Shown here one piece after another: positions 1 to 8,972 of a stretch of DNA of 37,391 nt. How positions within the stretch are numbered: the stretch's first letter is position 1; every line of letters starts with the position of its first letter. The position numbers and the translations under genes are program-made. This DNA comes from an uncultured Chitinophagales bacterium (GTDB taxonomy: Bacteria > Bacteroidota > Bacteroidia > Chitinophagales > JAHDHT01). The DNA is taken from contig CALHDG010000020.1 in NCBI GenBank assembly GCA_938023075.1, forward strand, positions 1 through 37,391. The letters run 5' to 3'. The notes under the pieces are model-generated. The model searched no databases, was not told the DNA's origin, and saw only the letters and a program-made list of their open reading frames with translations.

Positions 1-2069
1 CTAAAACAAGAGCCATCATCTTCGGTAGCCGCCGCATCATAATTACAAGCATTTGGATCGGTACAACCGGGCACTGGATTCATAGAACCCATACAAGTGG
101 TGCAATCTACATATACATCTCCACCGGTATTTGGGTCGCCATCATCACAGGCATCACCAACGTTAAAACAAGAGCCATCATCAACTGTAGCATCCATATT
201 ATAGTTACAGGCATTTGGATCGGTACAACCTGGTATATCAGATACACAAGTGGTAAGATCATTCGCCATTCCAGGATCGGCAGTACAGTTAGTGAAGTAT
301 GTGCCAGAGCCATCGCACATTATTGATTGCGTATCGGTTGTTGCACTTGTTTCCTCTACCCCAACATCGGTGCCCATCACTCCGGCAAAGGGACCGTCAG
401 TTGCCATAAAGGCACCTTCATAAGTTATAAATTGATATTGAGTTCCGTCTAAGCAACTAACCGCTATTCCATCTGGTCCATTTTGAGGTACTACATTCCA
501 CACGTAATAATCAAAAGTGCCATCGCTGCTTACAAAGTCGCCACTACTTAAAACAACCGAGTCGTAAACTGTACCATTACTTCCATTATATAAATCAACC
601 TGAACAGAACTTGGGTCGGAACCGGCAGTTAAAATAATTTCTACAAATTCGTTAACGTCCGTACCGCCATTATCATAATGAAATTCATTGATTTTTGCAG
701 AGGCTGGACAACTGCCACCGATCATAGTACCTGCACACTCACAGGCAGCATTTATCATATCATTTACGGTAGTAGCATCTCCATCATCACAGGCATCGCC
801 AATATTTGCCATAATTGCCGGACAATCGAAGGTTGGAGTTATTTCAGTACAAGTACAATCGGCGGCTATGGTTGAGGCATCACCATCACTATCTGTACAG
901 GCATCCCCTATATTTGCCATAATTGCCGGGCAGTCAAAAGTTGGCGTATCCAACACACTTGATGGACAAGCGGAAACTGTACCGCTGGCATCAAAACAAC
1001 TAGCCATACAATCGCCATCACCAATGGTGCCATCATACATTACAGAACTTACTAAGTTACCGTATGCATCTAAAATTTCTATGGTTTCATCATTAGAATT
1101 GCTCATAGCACCGTTCCAGCCTCCACTTAAATTGAAAGAACCGGCAGCGCAATTGCCTGAAATACCCAATGAAATACTTCCACCTGCTGGTATGGTTGTT
1201 CCTGCCGGAAAAGTATAGCCAAAGCCATTACTAATGGAGTAATTAGAGATATCAGCCGCAGTTGCTCCATTATTGGTAATTACAATATATTCACAATCTC
1301 CATCATTACCTTGATCGGTGCAAGGGTTAAAACTTAACTCAGAAATATAAATATCAGCTGGAGGAGGTGGAGTTACTTCGGTACAAGTACAATCAACTGC
1401 TATGGTTGAATTATCCCCATCACTATCGGTACACGCATCACCAATATTTGCCATTATTGCCGGGCAATCAAAAGTTGGCGTTACCTCCGTGCAAGTACAA
1501 TCCGCTGCTATGGTTGAAGCATCGCCATCACTATCCGTACATGCATCACCAATATTTGCCATTATTGCCGGGCAATCGAAAGTTGGCGTCGTTAAAACAC
1601 TTGAGGTACAAGCAGATGCTGTACCGGCTACATCAAAGCAACTCGCCATACAATCGCCATCGCCTATAGTACCTACGTACATTACTGAACTAACTAATGC
1701 TCCGCCGGCATCTAATATTTCGATGGTTTCGTCGTTTGAATTACTCATACTGCCAGTCCAACCGCCGCTTAAATCGAAAGTACCAGCCGGGCAAGTTCCC
1801 GAAATACCCAGTGAGATGCTTCCACCTGCCGGTATAGTTGTTCCGACAGGAAAGGTATAGCTAAAACCATTACCAATTGAATAACCTGAAATGTCTACCG
1901 CACTTGCATCATTATTGCTGATTACCAAATACTCACAATCTGAATCATTACCTTGATCAGTACAAGGGTTAAAACTCAACTCCGAAATGTAAATTGATTG
2001 AGCCTGAAGACACGAGCTTACTATCAAAAAGACTAAAGAAAGAGAAAATAACGTGTTGAAAATTTTCAT
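1..2069 (-). CDS. Secreted multi-lamin-tail-domain (LTD) protein, C-terminus beyond left edge
   Basis: The reading frame is open from ATG at 2069 to the left edge, about 689 codons with no stop (I checked the frame base by base over much of its length), so this is the N-terminal part of a larger exported protein. Residues 1-24 form a signal peptide; VSSC at 17-20 could be a lipobox, though the following QAQ also suits signal peptidase I. Two LTD-like modules (beginning IYISELSFNPCTDQ near residue 26 and again near 240) are each followed by two Cys-rich linkers of the type TFDCPAIMANIGDACTDSDG. A third, different LTD (KINEFHYDNGG) starts near residue 456. Two 'GCTD…NY…DDGSC' repeats follow (near 612 and 667 onward). 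LTDs in secreted bacterial proteins are usually thought to bind surfaces or other proteins. Function is unknown. Any C-terminal sorting signal is outside the window. Confidence 0.85.
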   Translation of the reverse strand, partial: MKIFNTLFSLSLVFLIVSSCLQAQSIYISELSFNPCTDQGNDSDCEYLVISNNDASAVDISGYSIGNGFSYTFPVGTTIPAGGSISLGISGTCPAGTFDLSGGWTGSMSNSNDETIEILDAGGALVSSVMYVGTIGDGDCMASCFDVAGTASACTSSVLTTPTFDCPAIMANIGDACTDSDGDASTIAADCTCTEVTPTFDCPAIMANIGDACTDSDGDNSTIAVDCTCTEVTPPPPADIYISELSFNPCTDQGNDGDCEYIVITNNGATAADISNYSISNGFGYTFPAGTTIPAGGSISLGISGNCAAGSFNLSGGWNGAMSNSNDETIEILDAYGNLVSSVMYDGTIGDGDCMASCFDASGTVSACPSSVLDTPTFDCPAIMANIGDACTDSDGDASTIAADCTCTEITPTFDCPAIMANIGDACDDGDATTVNDMINAACECAGTMIGGSCPASAKINEFHYDNGGTDVNEFVEIILTAGSDPSSVQVDLYNGSNGTVYDSVVLSSGDFVSSDGTFDYYVWNVVPQNGPDGIAVSCLDGTQYQFITYEGAFMATDGPFAGVMGTDVGVEETSATTDTQSIMCDGSGTYFTNCTADPGMANDLTTCVSDIPGCTDPNACNYNMDATVDDGSCFNVGDACDDGDPNTGGDVYVDCTTCMGSMNPVPGCTDPNACNYDAAATEDDGSCF
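700..1983 (-). repeat. 642-bp tandem duplication encoding LTD plus Cys-rich linkers
   Basis: The block encoding one LTD and its two TFDCPAIMAN linkers occurs twice in direct succession within the partial LTD gene. The same bases recur at an offset of 642 nt (for example 1342 versus 1984), which is exactly 214 codons. The two copies are highly similar but not identical. Confidence 0.8.
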
Positions 2070-2149
2070 AATTTTAATTAAGTTGTATAGTTTACTTTAT
2101 TTTTTTAGGTAAGATGTCTTTCAGGTTTTCAAAGTCAAGTTAAGGAGAA

Positions 2150-2177
2150 ACTTTGTGTTTTTTCAATATCACAAAGT
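2150..2177. other. Inverted repeat between two secreted-protein genes
   Basis: ACTTTGTG (2150-2157) and CACAAAGT (2170-2177) form a perfect 8-bp stem with a 12-nt loop. It lies downstream of the 831-residue gene and upstream of the LTD gene, both on the minus strand. No clear T-run follows on the minus strand, so a terminator role is uncertain. Confidence 0.35.
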
Positions 2178-2247
2178 ACAAGTTTTTTTCTGACTTAGCC
2201 AAATTATGACCTAAGGAAAAAGTCTTTATCACCAAAATGCTCTTGGG

Positions 2248-4743
2248 CTAATTTGTTTTAACTTTAGGTAAAGATACTTCATGATTTAAGTGTTGAAAAC
2301 CCAATTTTAAAGCACCAAAGGTCATTAATAATAATACTAAGATTAGTAAACCCCATTGCGATAAGGTTGGTATAGCTGGATTAGCATAGAAAAAAGGTCC
2401 GTCATCGCCATCTCCTGCACCATCAACTTCAAATTGAACAGGACCGATATTACCGGTTTCGGTAAAGCAAGCGGGCACATTGGCATCTGTAATAGTGGCG
2501 CTATAAGTTCCGCATATGAAAGGTCCGCCGGGAACGGTAAAGTTACCGTTACTATCAGTAACAACAGTAATTGATGTTCCATCCGTTGCCATAATCATAA
2601 CTTCTAAACCAGATACATCGCAACCTTCGTCGGGTACAATTATACTTCCAGCAATCTCTTCCTCACAGGTGGTAATACAACTGCCATCATCACAGTTAGC
2701 AGTTGGTTCGTAGTTAGATGCCATCGAATTGGTACAACCATTAACCGGAGTAGTTTCATTTACGCAAGCACAAGTTAGCAGATCCCAAATTCCTCCGAAA
2801 GGTCCCGCATTACAATCCGTATTACATGTGTTATCATATGGATTACATGAACCATCATCGGTATCAGCTGACGGATCATAGTTATCTGCACAAAGATCAG
2901 TACATCCCGGATTTGAATAAACACAAGAACCATCATCACAGTTCACATTTACATCATAATTAATTGCCATAGGATCAGTACAACCCAGTATGCTTAGAAC
3001 ATCAACTACACAAGAACATGAAACTGTGTCCCAAATTTCAATATCACCCAAAATACAATCTACATTGCAAGTCATATCATATGGATTACATGAACCATCA
3101 TCTGAATCGGCAGTAGCATCATAATTGTCCGCACAAAGGTCGGTACAACCCGGGTTACAAGGTGGTGCCTGACAAGAGCCATCATCTACACAAGCATTGG
3201 GATTAAAATTACAAGCGGTGGCATCCATACAACCTGCTATTGGATTACATGGATCTGAACAATCGGCGTTTCCGAAATCGCAAGTAGCATCATCACAATT
3301 GGCACTGGCATCGTAATTACAAGCGGTATTATCAGTACAGCCATTTATAGGTATGGTTTCATTGATGCAAGAACAAGTAGTAGCATCCCAAATTCCACCA
3401 AATGGTCCGGTTGTACAATCTACATTACAGGTCATATCATATGGATTACAAGAACCATCATCTGCATCGGCAGTAGCATCATAATTGTCCGCACAAAGGT
3501 CGGTACAACCCGGGTTACAAGGAGGAGCTTCGCATGAACCATCATCTACACAAGCAGCTGGATTATAATTACAAGCAATTGCATCGGTACAACCAAGCAC
3601 TTCATTACAAGGGTTTGAACAAGCTGAGTTACTGAGATCGCAAGAACCATCGTCCACGCAAGCATTCGGATCATAATTACACGCTATTGCATCGGTGCAA
3701 CCAAATATTTCATTACAGGGATTGGCACAAGCTGAGTTACCAAAATCGCAGCTATTATCATCACAGTTTGCATTGGGATCGAAATTACAAGCAGTATTAT
3801 CCGTACATCCGGTAATAGAAGCAGTTGTAATGCATTCGCAGCCATCCCAAGCTTCAACACCATTATCGCAATTGTTATCATCACAGCCGCCAACCGGTTC
3901 TTCGGGTGTAAAACAAGTATTCCAATAATCATCCAAAACCGTATCTGCACATACAATTATGATTCGATTAGCGAAGTTGTAAAAATCAGAATTTATATTG
4001 GGACAAGTAGATAAGTCTTCTCCGTTGGTTAAAAATGATTCTACATTACTAAAATTTGGTGACATATATAAGTATTGCATGGAAACACAGCCATATTCAT
4101 CTGGAGGAAAAGGGAGTGTGGTAGTCCAAATGTCATCACCCTCCGGATCTTGTAAATTGAATGGACAACAAAAACCATTAAATTCTCCAAACATAGCTAC
4201 TTGTGTTCCTGGTGGCACATCACTGCAATTCATATTGATATTGAAGGTTACATTGATAGGAGGATTATCACAGGTTCCACAAATGCCGTAGGTATCGATA
4301 GGTAAAGCACCACCACCTGCTGGAATGGTGACTAAGCGATTGGAAAAATCGAAAAAATTGGTATTATACGAACAGGGAGCTCCACCTATAGCATCGTCTA
4401 CCAAATTCTCTTGGTCTGCAAAGTTTAAAATGGCGTACTTGTATTCAAAAGTAGAACCTGGTACAGCACATATAATAGCTTCCCAAATATCATCTCCATC
4501 TGGATCTATCATAATATTGCCATCGCCAGAGAAACCATTGAAAGGACCGGTTACAACCGGTGGGCGCAAATCTGTATCAGCGCAAGTCATATCTAAAGTG
4601 AAAATTACTTCAACTTCACCTGCCGGGCAGGGAGGGAGCGCAAGAACATTATTAGAAAATGAAAAATTAGATAAGAATAGAAAAAACAGTAATACCAATG
4701 CAAGATTGGTTGTTTTGATTAAGATAGTTTTCATAAAATACAT
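2248..4743 (-). CDS. Secreted Cys-rich repeat protein with two starch-binding-like domains and IPTL-CTERM anchor
   Basis: 831 residues. ATG at 4743 or, better placed before the signal peptide, ATG at 4734 (MKTILIKTTNLALVLLFF). Two tandem E-set/CBM20-CBM48-like modules follow (about 45-125 and 165-250), recognisable by FNGF, DP(D/E)GDDIW and YKYAI-like strands; this fold often binds glycans. About ten 'GCTD…NY…DDGSC' repeats fill the middle. A carboxypeptidase-regulatory-like beta domain (GSIIVPDEGCDVSGLEVMIM) precedes the C-terminal IPTLSQWG, a hydrophobic helix and a short basic tail. This is the IPTL-CTERM arrangement, predicted to be processed by exosortase H and held at or released from the cell surface. 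The exact role is unknown. The C-terminal module is nearly the same as in the next gene upstream. Confidence 0.9.
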   Translation of the reverse strand: MYFMKTILIKTTNLALVLLFFLFLSNFSFSNNVLALPPCPAGEVEVIFTLDMTCADTDLRPPVVTGPFNGFSGDGNIMIDPDGDDIWEAIICAVPGSTFEYKYAILNFADQENLVDDAIGGAPCSYNTNFFDFSNRLVTIPAGGGALPIDTYGICGTCDNPPINVTFNINMNCSDVPPGTQVAMFGEFNGFCCPFNLQDPEGDDIWTTTLPFPPDEYGCVSMQYLYMSPNFSNVESFLTNGEDLSTCPNINSDFYNFANRIIIVCADTVLDDYWNTCFTPEEPVGGCDDNNCDNGVEAWDGCECITTASITGCTDNTACNFDPNANCDDNSCDFGNSACANPCNEIFGCTDAIACNYDPNACVDDGSCDLSNSACSNPCNEVLGCTDAIACNYNPAACVDDGSCEAPPCNPGCTDLCADNYDATADADDGSCNPYDMTCNVDCTTGPFGGIWDATTCSCINETIPINGCTDNTACNYDASANCDDATCDFGNADCSDPCNPIAGCMDATACNFNPNACVDDGSCQAPPCNPGCTDLCADNYDATADSDDGSCNPYDMTCNVDCILGDIEIWDTVSCSCVVDVLSILGCTDPMAINYDVNVNCDDGSCVYSNPGCTDLCADNYDPSADTDDGSCNPYDNTCNTDCNAGPFGGIWDLLTCACVNETTPVNGCTNSMASNYEPTANCDDGSCITTCEEEIAGSIIVPDEGCDVSGLEVMIMATDGTSITVVTDSNGNFTVPGGPFICGTYSATITDANVPACFTETGNIGPVQFEVDGAGDGDDGPFFYANPAIPTLSQWGLLILVLLLMTFGALKLGFQHLNHEVSLPKVKTN

Positions 4744-4782
4744 AGTTATATAAACTTCTTGATAAAAATAACTATAATTTTT

Positions 4783-4818
4783 TAATAAAAAAAAAGCAAC
4801 CAGAAAACTGATTGCTTT
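4783..4818 (-). terminator. Rho-independent terminator of the 1305-residue gene
   Basis: On the minus strand AAAGCAATCAG, loop TTTT, CTGGTTGCTTT forms a stem of about 10 bp (one mismatch), immediately followed by a run of T. It starts about 27 nt after the stop codon of the gene ending at 4845. Confidence 0.8.
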
Positions 4819-4844
4819 ATTTATTACTTATGTAAATAATAATA

Positions 4845-7800
4845 CTATTTTTTAGGATATAAATTCAAGTTTATGGTGTTCCCAGAAATTTTCAAGGCTC
4901 CAAAAGTCATTAACAACAAAACCAGAATCATTAAACCCCATTGCGATAAAGTTGGTACAGCAGGATTGGCAAAGAAAAACGGACCATCATCTCCACTACC
5001 GGTTCCATCAACTACAAATTGAATTGGACCAATATCGCCAGTTTCTGTATAACATGCAGGTACATTTGCATCTGTAATAGTTGCAGTATAAGTTCCACAA
5101 GGAAATGGTCCTCCGGGAACTGTAAAGCTGCCATCAGCGGCTGTTGTTACCGAAATTGAAGTGCCATCAGGAGCCATAATCATCACTTCTAAACCAGCAA
5201 CATCGCAACCGTCATCGGGAACTACAATTCCACCAACAATTGCTTCTTCACAAACGGTAAAGCAACTTCCATCATCACAATTAGCTGCCGGATCGTAATT
5301 GGTTGCCATTGAATCAGTACAACCATTAATAGGTGTAGTTTCGTTTATGCAAGCACACGTTGTTGTATCCCAAGTTCCACCAAATGCACCTGCGGTACAA
5401 TCATCATTGCAAGTCATATTATAGGGTTCACAAGCTTCGGCGGTGCCAAAATTCGGTGCACAAGGGTCATCACACATGATGAATATACACGAACCATCCT
5501 CGCAGTTAGCTGAAGGATCGTAATTTGAAGCTGTTGAATCCGTACATCCATTAACCGGAGTGGTTTCATTGATACAAGTACAAGTTGTAGCATCCCAAGT
5601 TCCACCAAATGCACCTGCAGTACAATCATCATTACAGGTCATATTATAGGGTTCACAAGCTTCGGCAGCACCAAAGTTTGGTGCACAAGGATCATCACAC
5701 ATGGCGAACATACAAGAACCATCGTCGCAGTTTGCCGCCGCATCGTAATTGGTAGCTGTTGAATCCGTACATCCATTAACTGGTGTCGTTTCATTGATAC
5801 AAGTACAAGTTGATGGATCCCAAGTTCCACCAAATGCACCTGCGGTACAATCATCATTACAAGTCATATTATAGGGTTCACAAGCTTCGGCAGCACCAAA
5901 GTTTGGTGCGCACGGATCAGCACACATCTCAAACATACAAGAACCATCATCGCAGTTTGCCGCCGCATCATAGTTAGTGGCACCTATATCGGTACAACCC
6001 AATACCTGTGCTTGATCTATTATACAAGAACAAGCATCAGCAGGGTCAACTATTTCTGTATCTCCAACACAAGGATCGGTATTACAAACCGGAGCTTGTA
6101 AACAAGAGCCATCCTCACAAGTGGCATTAGCATTGTAATTACAAGCTACAGGATCGGTACAACCCAACACTGTTGGAACATCAACTATACAAGAACATGT
6201 TGTAGCGTCCCAAATTTCAAGATCACCCATGGTACAATCGGTATTGCAAGTCATATTATAAGGTTCACAGGCTTCAGCAGCACCAAAGTTTGGCGCACAA
6301 GGATCGGTACACATTTCAACAATACAGGAGCCATCATCGCAATTCGCGTTCATGTTATAATTGGTAGCACTTGGGTCGGTACAACCCAACACTTGTACTT
6401 GATCTATTATACAAGAACAAGCATCAGCTGGGTCAACTATTTCTATATCACCTGCACAAGGATCAGTATTGCAAATTGGAGCGGGTTGGCAACTTCCATC
6501 ATCGCAATTAGCCGTTGGTTCATAATTACAAGCTGATAGATCTGTACAACCAAAAACTTGTGGTTGATCTATTATGCATGAACAAGCATCAGCAGGGTCA
6601 ACTATTTCAACATCGCCTGCACAAGGATCGGTATTACAAGTTGGAGCCGGCAGGCAAGGATTTGCCGGATCATCACAAACGGCATTTGGGTTGTAATTAC
6701 AAGCAGCAGCATCGGTACAGCCGGCAATTCCACCACAAGCTGCATCGGTAATGGGTAAAATTTGTGTGCCTAACCAAATTGAACCGGCTAATAAATCATT
6801 ACCGTCACAAATAGCGGTTGCAACAAAATCGATAGCAGCACCATTACATGGATCAACAGGAGGCGTAAATGGAACATCAATACAAATTTGCATTCCACCA
6901 CCAGAACCATCGACTGAAATTCCTTCTATTGTTACCACTGTATTAGCATCCAAAACCACATCGAAAGTAACACAAAATTGAATGGTTCCAGCATCTGGAC
7001 AAACACTAGGTTCTTGCTCTGCAGAAACAACAGTTGGACAGATAATACATTGATCTTGACAAGCAATGGTTTGTTCTGGTATAGTGATACTTACGGCACA
7101 TGGGTTGGGTTGTTCCATCCCGTCTGCATCCGTAAAAGTTGTATAATTTTCGTATAAGGTTTCGGGTAAGATGGCATCGCTTACCGGACAGCCGTCCATT
7201 CCTGCAGTTCCCACATTCGTTAAGGTTTCACATACTGTTGCCCCATCGGCAGCAATAATTTCAATAATACCTAAAGTTGTACCATCACAGGCAGGAGTTT
7301 GTGTAACATTTGCCGTCCAATTGGGGTTTGGAAAAATTTGAACCAAGATTGGATTTAAACCTCCAATTGTTAATAATGGAATAAGATCATTTAAGTTATC
7401 ACCTGTTTGCATCACTGCAATTGGAGTTGTAATATTTAAATCATAAGCCACAAAATTATCAGGACATCCCGGATCGTTGTAAAATACTGACATAATCTCC
7501 AATGAAAGTTCATAAGGAGCGCAAGGGTTGGTTCCGGCAGGAACAATGGCTTCAAAACAAAGCTGTCCGGTTGCAGCGGGGTCAATACCGCCACCACTAA
7601 GGTAAGAAGTATTTAAGGTAACCGTTGAAGGAGCACCATCAATAGTTAAATTGTAATTAAATTGAACGAGCGTCGGATCGAAAGTTGCCTCATCAACAGA
7701 TACATCAAAACATAATGATAACAACTCATCGGCGCATACTGCGGGAGGAAGCGTTGGCAAATTATTATCATTTAAAATTACAAGTGGACAGGTAGTTGGA

Positions 7801-8762
7801 CCACAATCAACTACAGTTAAGCAAACAGCCGCAGAAGAAGCATAACAAACATTACCTAATAAAGCACCTATTTGGGCGTTTAAAGCATCTAAGGTTGCCC
7901 CTGCCGTTTGAACAGAGCCGATTGGATTACCAAAAGAACCCGCAAAATCAAGTGCCTCCTGTAAATCGTTTAAGCCGGGCATGCCATCATTTACGCCATT
8001 GACTAAATCGTCTATCGCCTGATTGACACCCATTATTCCAAAAGTATTGTCACAATCTAAAATTGGACATAATTGACTTGCTGTTGTTAACAAAGTATTA
8101 ATAGCAGCTAAATCAAAAGTAAAGGCAGTATAACATATCTCATCACCATCCATTAATGTTGATGTATCAAAACTTCCATCATCAGAAATTGTGCTAATAA
8201 CCCCATTGATTTCTACCACAATTTGTACATCTGGCAGAGAGGCGGTTGGCAATGCAAATGTTACGGCATCACTGCCATCGCTGCACAAGGTGGTTTGACC
8301 AGGATCAGCCAAACTACCAATAGTTGATGGTGTAACGCACACTCCGTCATCTAATGGTGTGCCTGGACAAAACTCAAAAGAACCTTCATCAATATATGCT
8401 TGAATAGTAGCGATATCTGCTGCTGACATGGTGTTTCCTGTATTGTTATTCATTGCATTGGTTACTGTACCATTAGCACAAACTACACCACCTACCTGTA
8501 TAATGTCCACTAAAGTAGTACCCGATTGTATTTCAGTACCACATTTTGTACCACCGGTATTAAAACCATCAAACGTGGTTAAATCTAAGCCGCCGGCTGC
8601 TCCACCATGGCAAGTAGCAGTATTACATCCATTATTTTGAAATATAGTAACAACATCGCTCCATTGATAAGAACCATCGGCACAAGAACCTTGAGCTTTG
8701 GTATTTACATTACATAAAACTAACGTTGAAAGGATGCCTAGTAAGAAGAATACGTTTCTCAT
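4845..8762 (-). CDS. Secreted CX4CH cytochrome-c-like, Cys-repeat protein with IPTL-CTERM anchor
   Basis: 1305 residues. Signal peptide 1-24 (…NVNTKAQ). Residues about 30-132 look like a cytochrome c domain of the type common in Planctomycetes and Bacteroidota: C46-N-T-A-T-C51-H52-GG supplies a CX4CH heme-attachment motif, and M112 in GNTMSAADIATIQAYIDEG is a plausible distal ligand. A long region of Ig-like beta domains follows (about 140-670), then eight 'GCTD…DDGSC' units interleaved with four MC(T/A/D)DPCAPNFG units (about 680-1180), a carboxypeptidase-regulatory-like domain, and VPTLSQWG plus a hydrophobic helix and KK tail (IPTL-CTERM). Location is inferred to be the cell surface. Heme binding and any electron-transfer or oxidase role are inference. 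The first 660 or so residues are closely similar to the gene at 8973-12437. Confidence 0.9.
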   Translation of the reverse strand: MRNVFFLLGILSTLVLCNVNTKAQGSCADGSYQWSDVVTIFQNNGCNTATCHGGAAGGLDLTTFDGFNTGGTKCGTEIQSGTTLVDIIQVGGVVCANGTVTNAMNNNTGNTMSAADIATIQAYIDEGSFEFCPGTPLDDGVCVTPSTIGSLADPGQTTLCSDGSDAVTFALPTASLPDVQIVVEINGVISTISDDGSFDTSTLMDGDEICYTAFTFDLAAINTLLTTASQLCPILDCDNTFGIMGVNQAIDDLVNGVNDGMPGLNDLQEALDFAGSFGNPIGSVQTAGATLDALNAQIGALLGNVCYASSAAVCLTVVDCGPTTCPLVILNDNNLPTLPPAVCADELLSLCFDVSVDEATFDPTLVQFNYNLTIDGAPSTVTLNTSYLSGGGIDPAATGQLCFEAIVPAGTNPCAPYELSLEIMSVFYNDPGCPDNFVAYDLNITTPIAVMQTGDNLNDLIPLLTIGGLNPILVQIFPNPNWTANVTQTPACDGTTLGIIEIIAADGATVCETLTNVGTAGMDGCPVSDAILPETLYENYTTFTDADGMEQPNPCAVSITIPEQTIACQDQCIICPTVVSAEQEPSVCPDAGTIQFCVTFDVVLDANTVVTIEGISVDGSGGGMQICIDVPFTPPVDPCNGAAIDFVATAICDGNDLLAGSIWLGTQILPITDAACGGIAGCTDAAACNYNPNAVCDDPANPCLPAPTCNTDPCAGDVEIVDPADACSCIIDQPQVFGCTDLSACNYEPTANCDDGSCQPAPICNTDPCAGDIEIVDPADACSCIIDQVQVLGCTDPSATNYNMNANCDDGSCIVEMCTDPCAPNFGAAEACEPYNMTCNTDCTMGDLEIWDATTCSCIVDVPTVLGCTDPVACNYNANATCEDGSCLQAPVCNTDPCVGDTEIVDPADACSCIIDQAQVLGCTDIGATNYDAAANCDDGSCMFEMCADPCAPNFGAAEACEPYNMTCNDDCTAGAFGGTWDPSTCTCINETTPVNGCTDSTATNYDAAANCDDGSCMFAMCDDPCAPNFGAAEACEPYNMTCNDDCTAGAFGGTWDATTCTCINETTPVNGCTDSTASNYDPSANCEDGSCIFIMCDDPCAPNFGTAEACEPYNMTCNDDCTAGAFGGTWDTTTCACINETTPINGCTDSMATNYDPAANCDDGSCFTVCEEAIVGGIVVPDDGCDVAGLEVMIMAPDGTSISVTTAADGSFTVPGGPFPCGTYTATITDANVPACYTETGDIGPIQFVVDGTGSGDDGPFFFANPAVPTLSQWGLMILVLLLMTFGALKISGNTINLNLYPKK
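5290..5960 (-). repeat. 225-bp in-frame tandem repeat, about three units
   Basis: Units of exactly 75 codons (same bases at an offset of 225 nt, for example 5414 and 5639) encode NETTPVNGCTDS, ANCDDGSC, DPCAPNFGAAEACEPY and TCNDDCTAGAFGGTWD blocks. The near identity of neighbouring units indicates recent expansion. Confidence 0.8.
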
Positions 8763-8898
8763 ACTACAAAAGGTTTTAAATTTCTGCTAAAGTAAGGTTT
8801 TGATTTATTTTATAGTAAATAGATAATTGAAATTTTTCAGATCAGATGCATAAAAACGGTCATTTGTAAAACAATTTGGCAGTTTCACTTCATACCAC

Positions 8899-8928
8899 TA
8901 AAAAAGCCCTCATAAAATGAAGGCTTTG
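8899..8928 (-). terminator. Rho-independent terminator of the 1154-residue gene
   Basis: On the minus strand AAAGCCTTCAT, loop TTT, ATGAGGGCTTT forms an 11-bp stem with one G·T pair, followed by TTTTT. It lies about 45 nt after the stop codon at 8973. Confidence 0.8.
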
Positions 8929-8972
8929 TATAATTTAATCTTGGTATTGAAAATAAGCTATACCGGATTTCT

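Noticed and set aside
2690-3900. Regular short direct repeats that might suggest a CRISPR array
   Set aside because: The periodic DNA encodes the GCTD-type protein repeats in frame; units vary and there are no constant-length unique spacers or cas genes.
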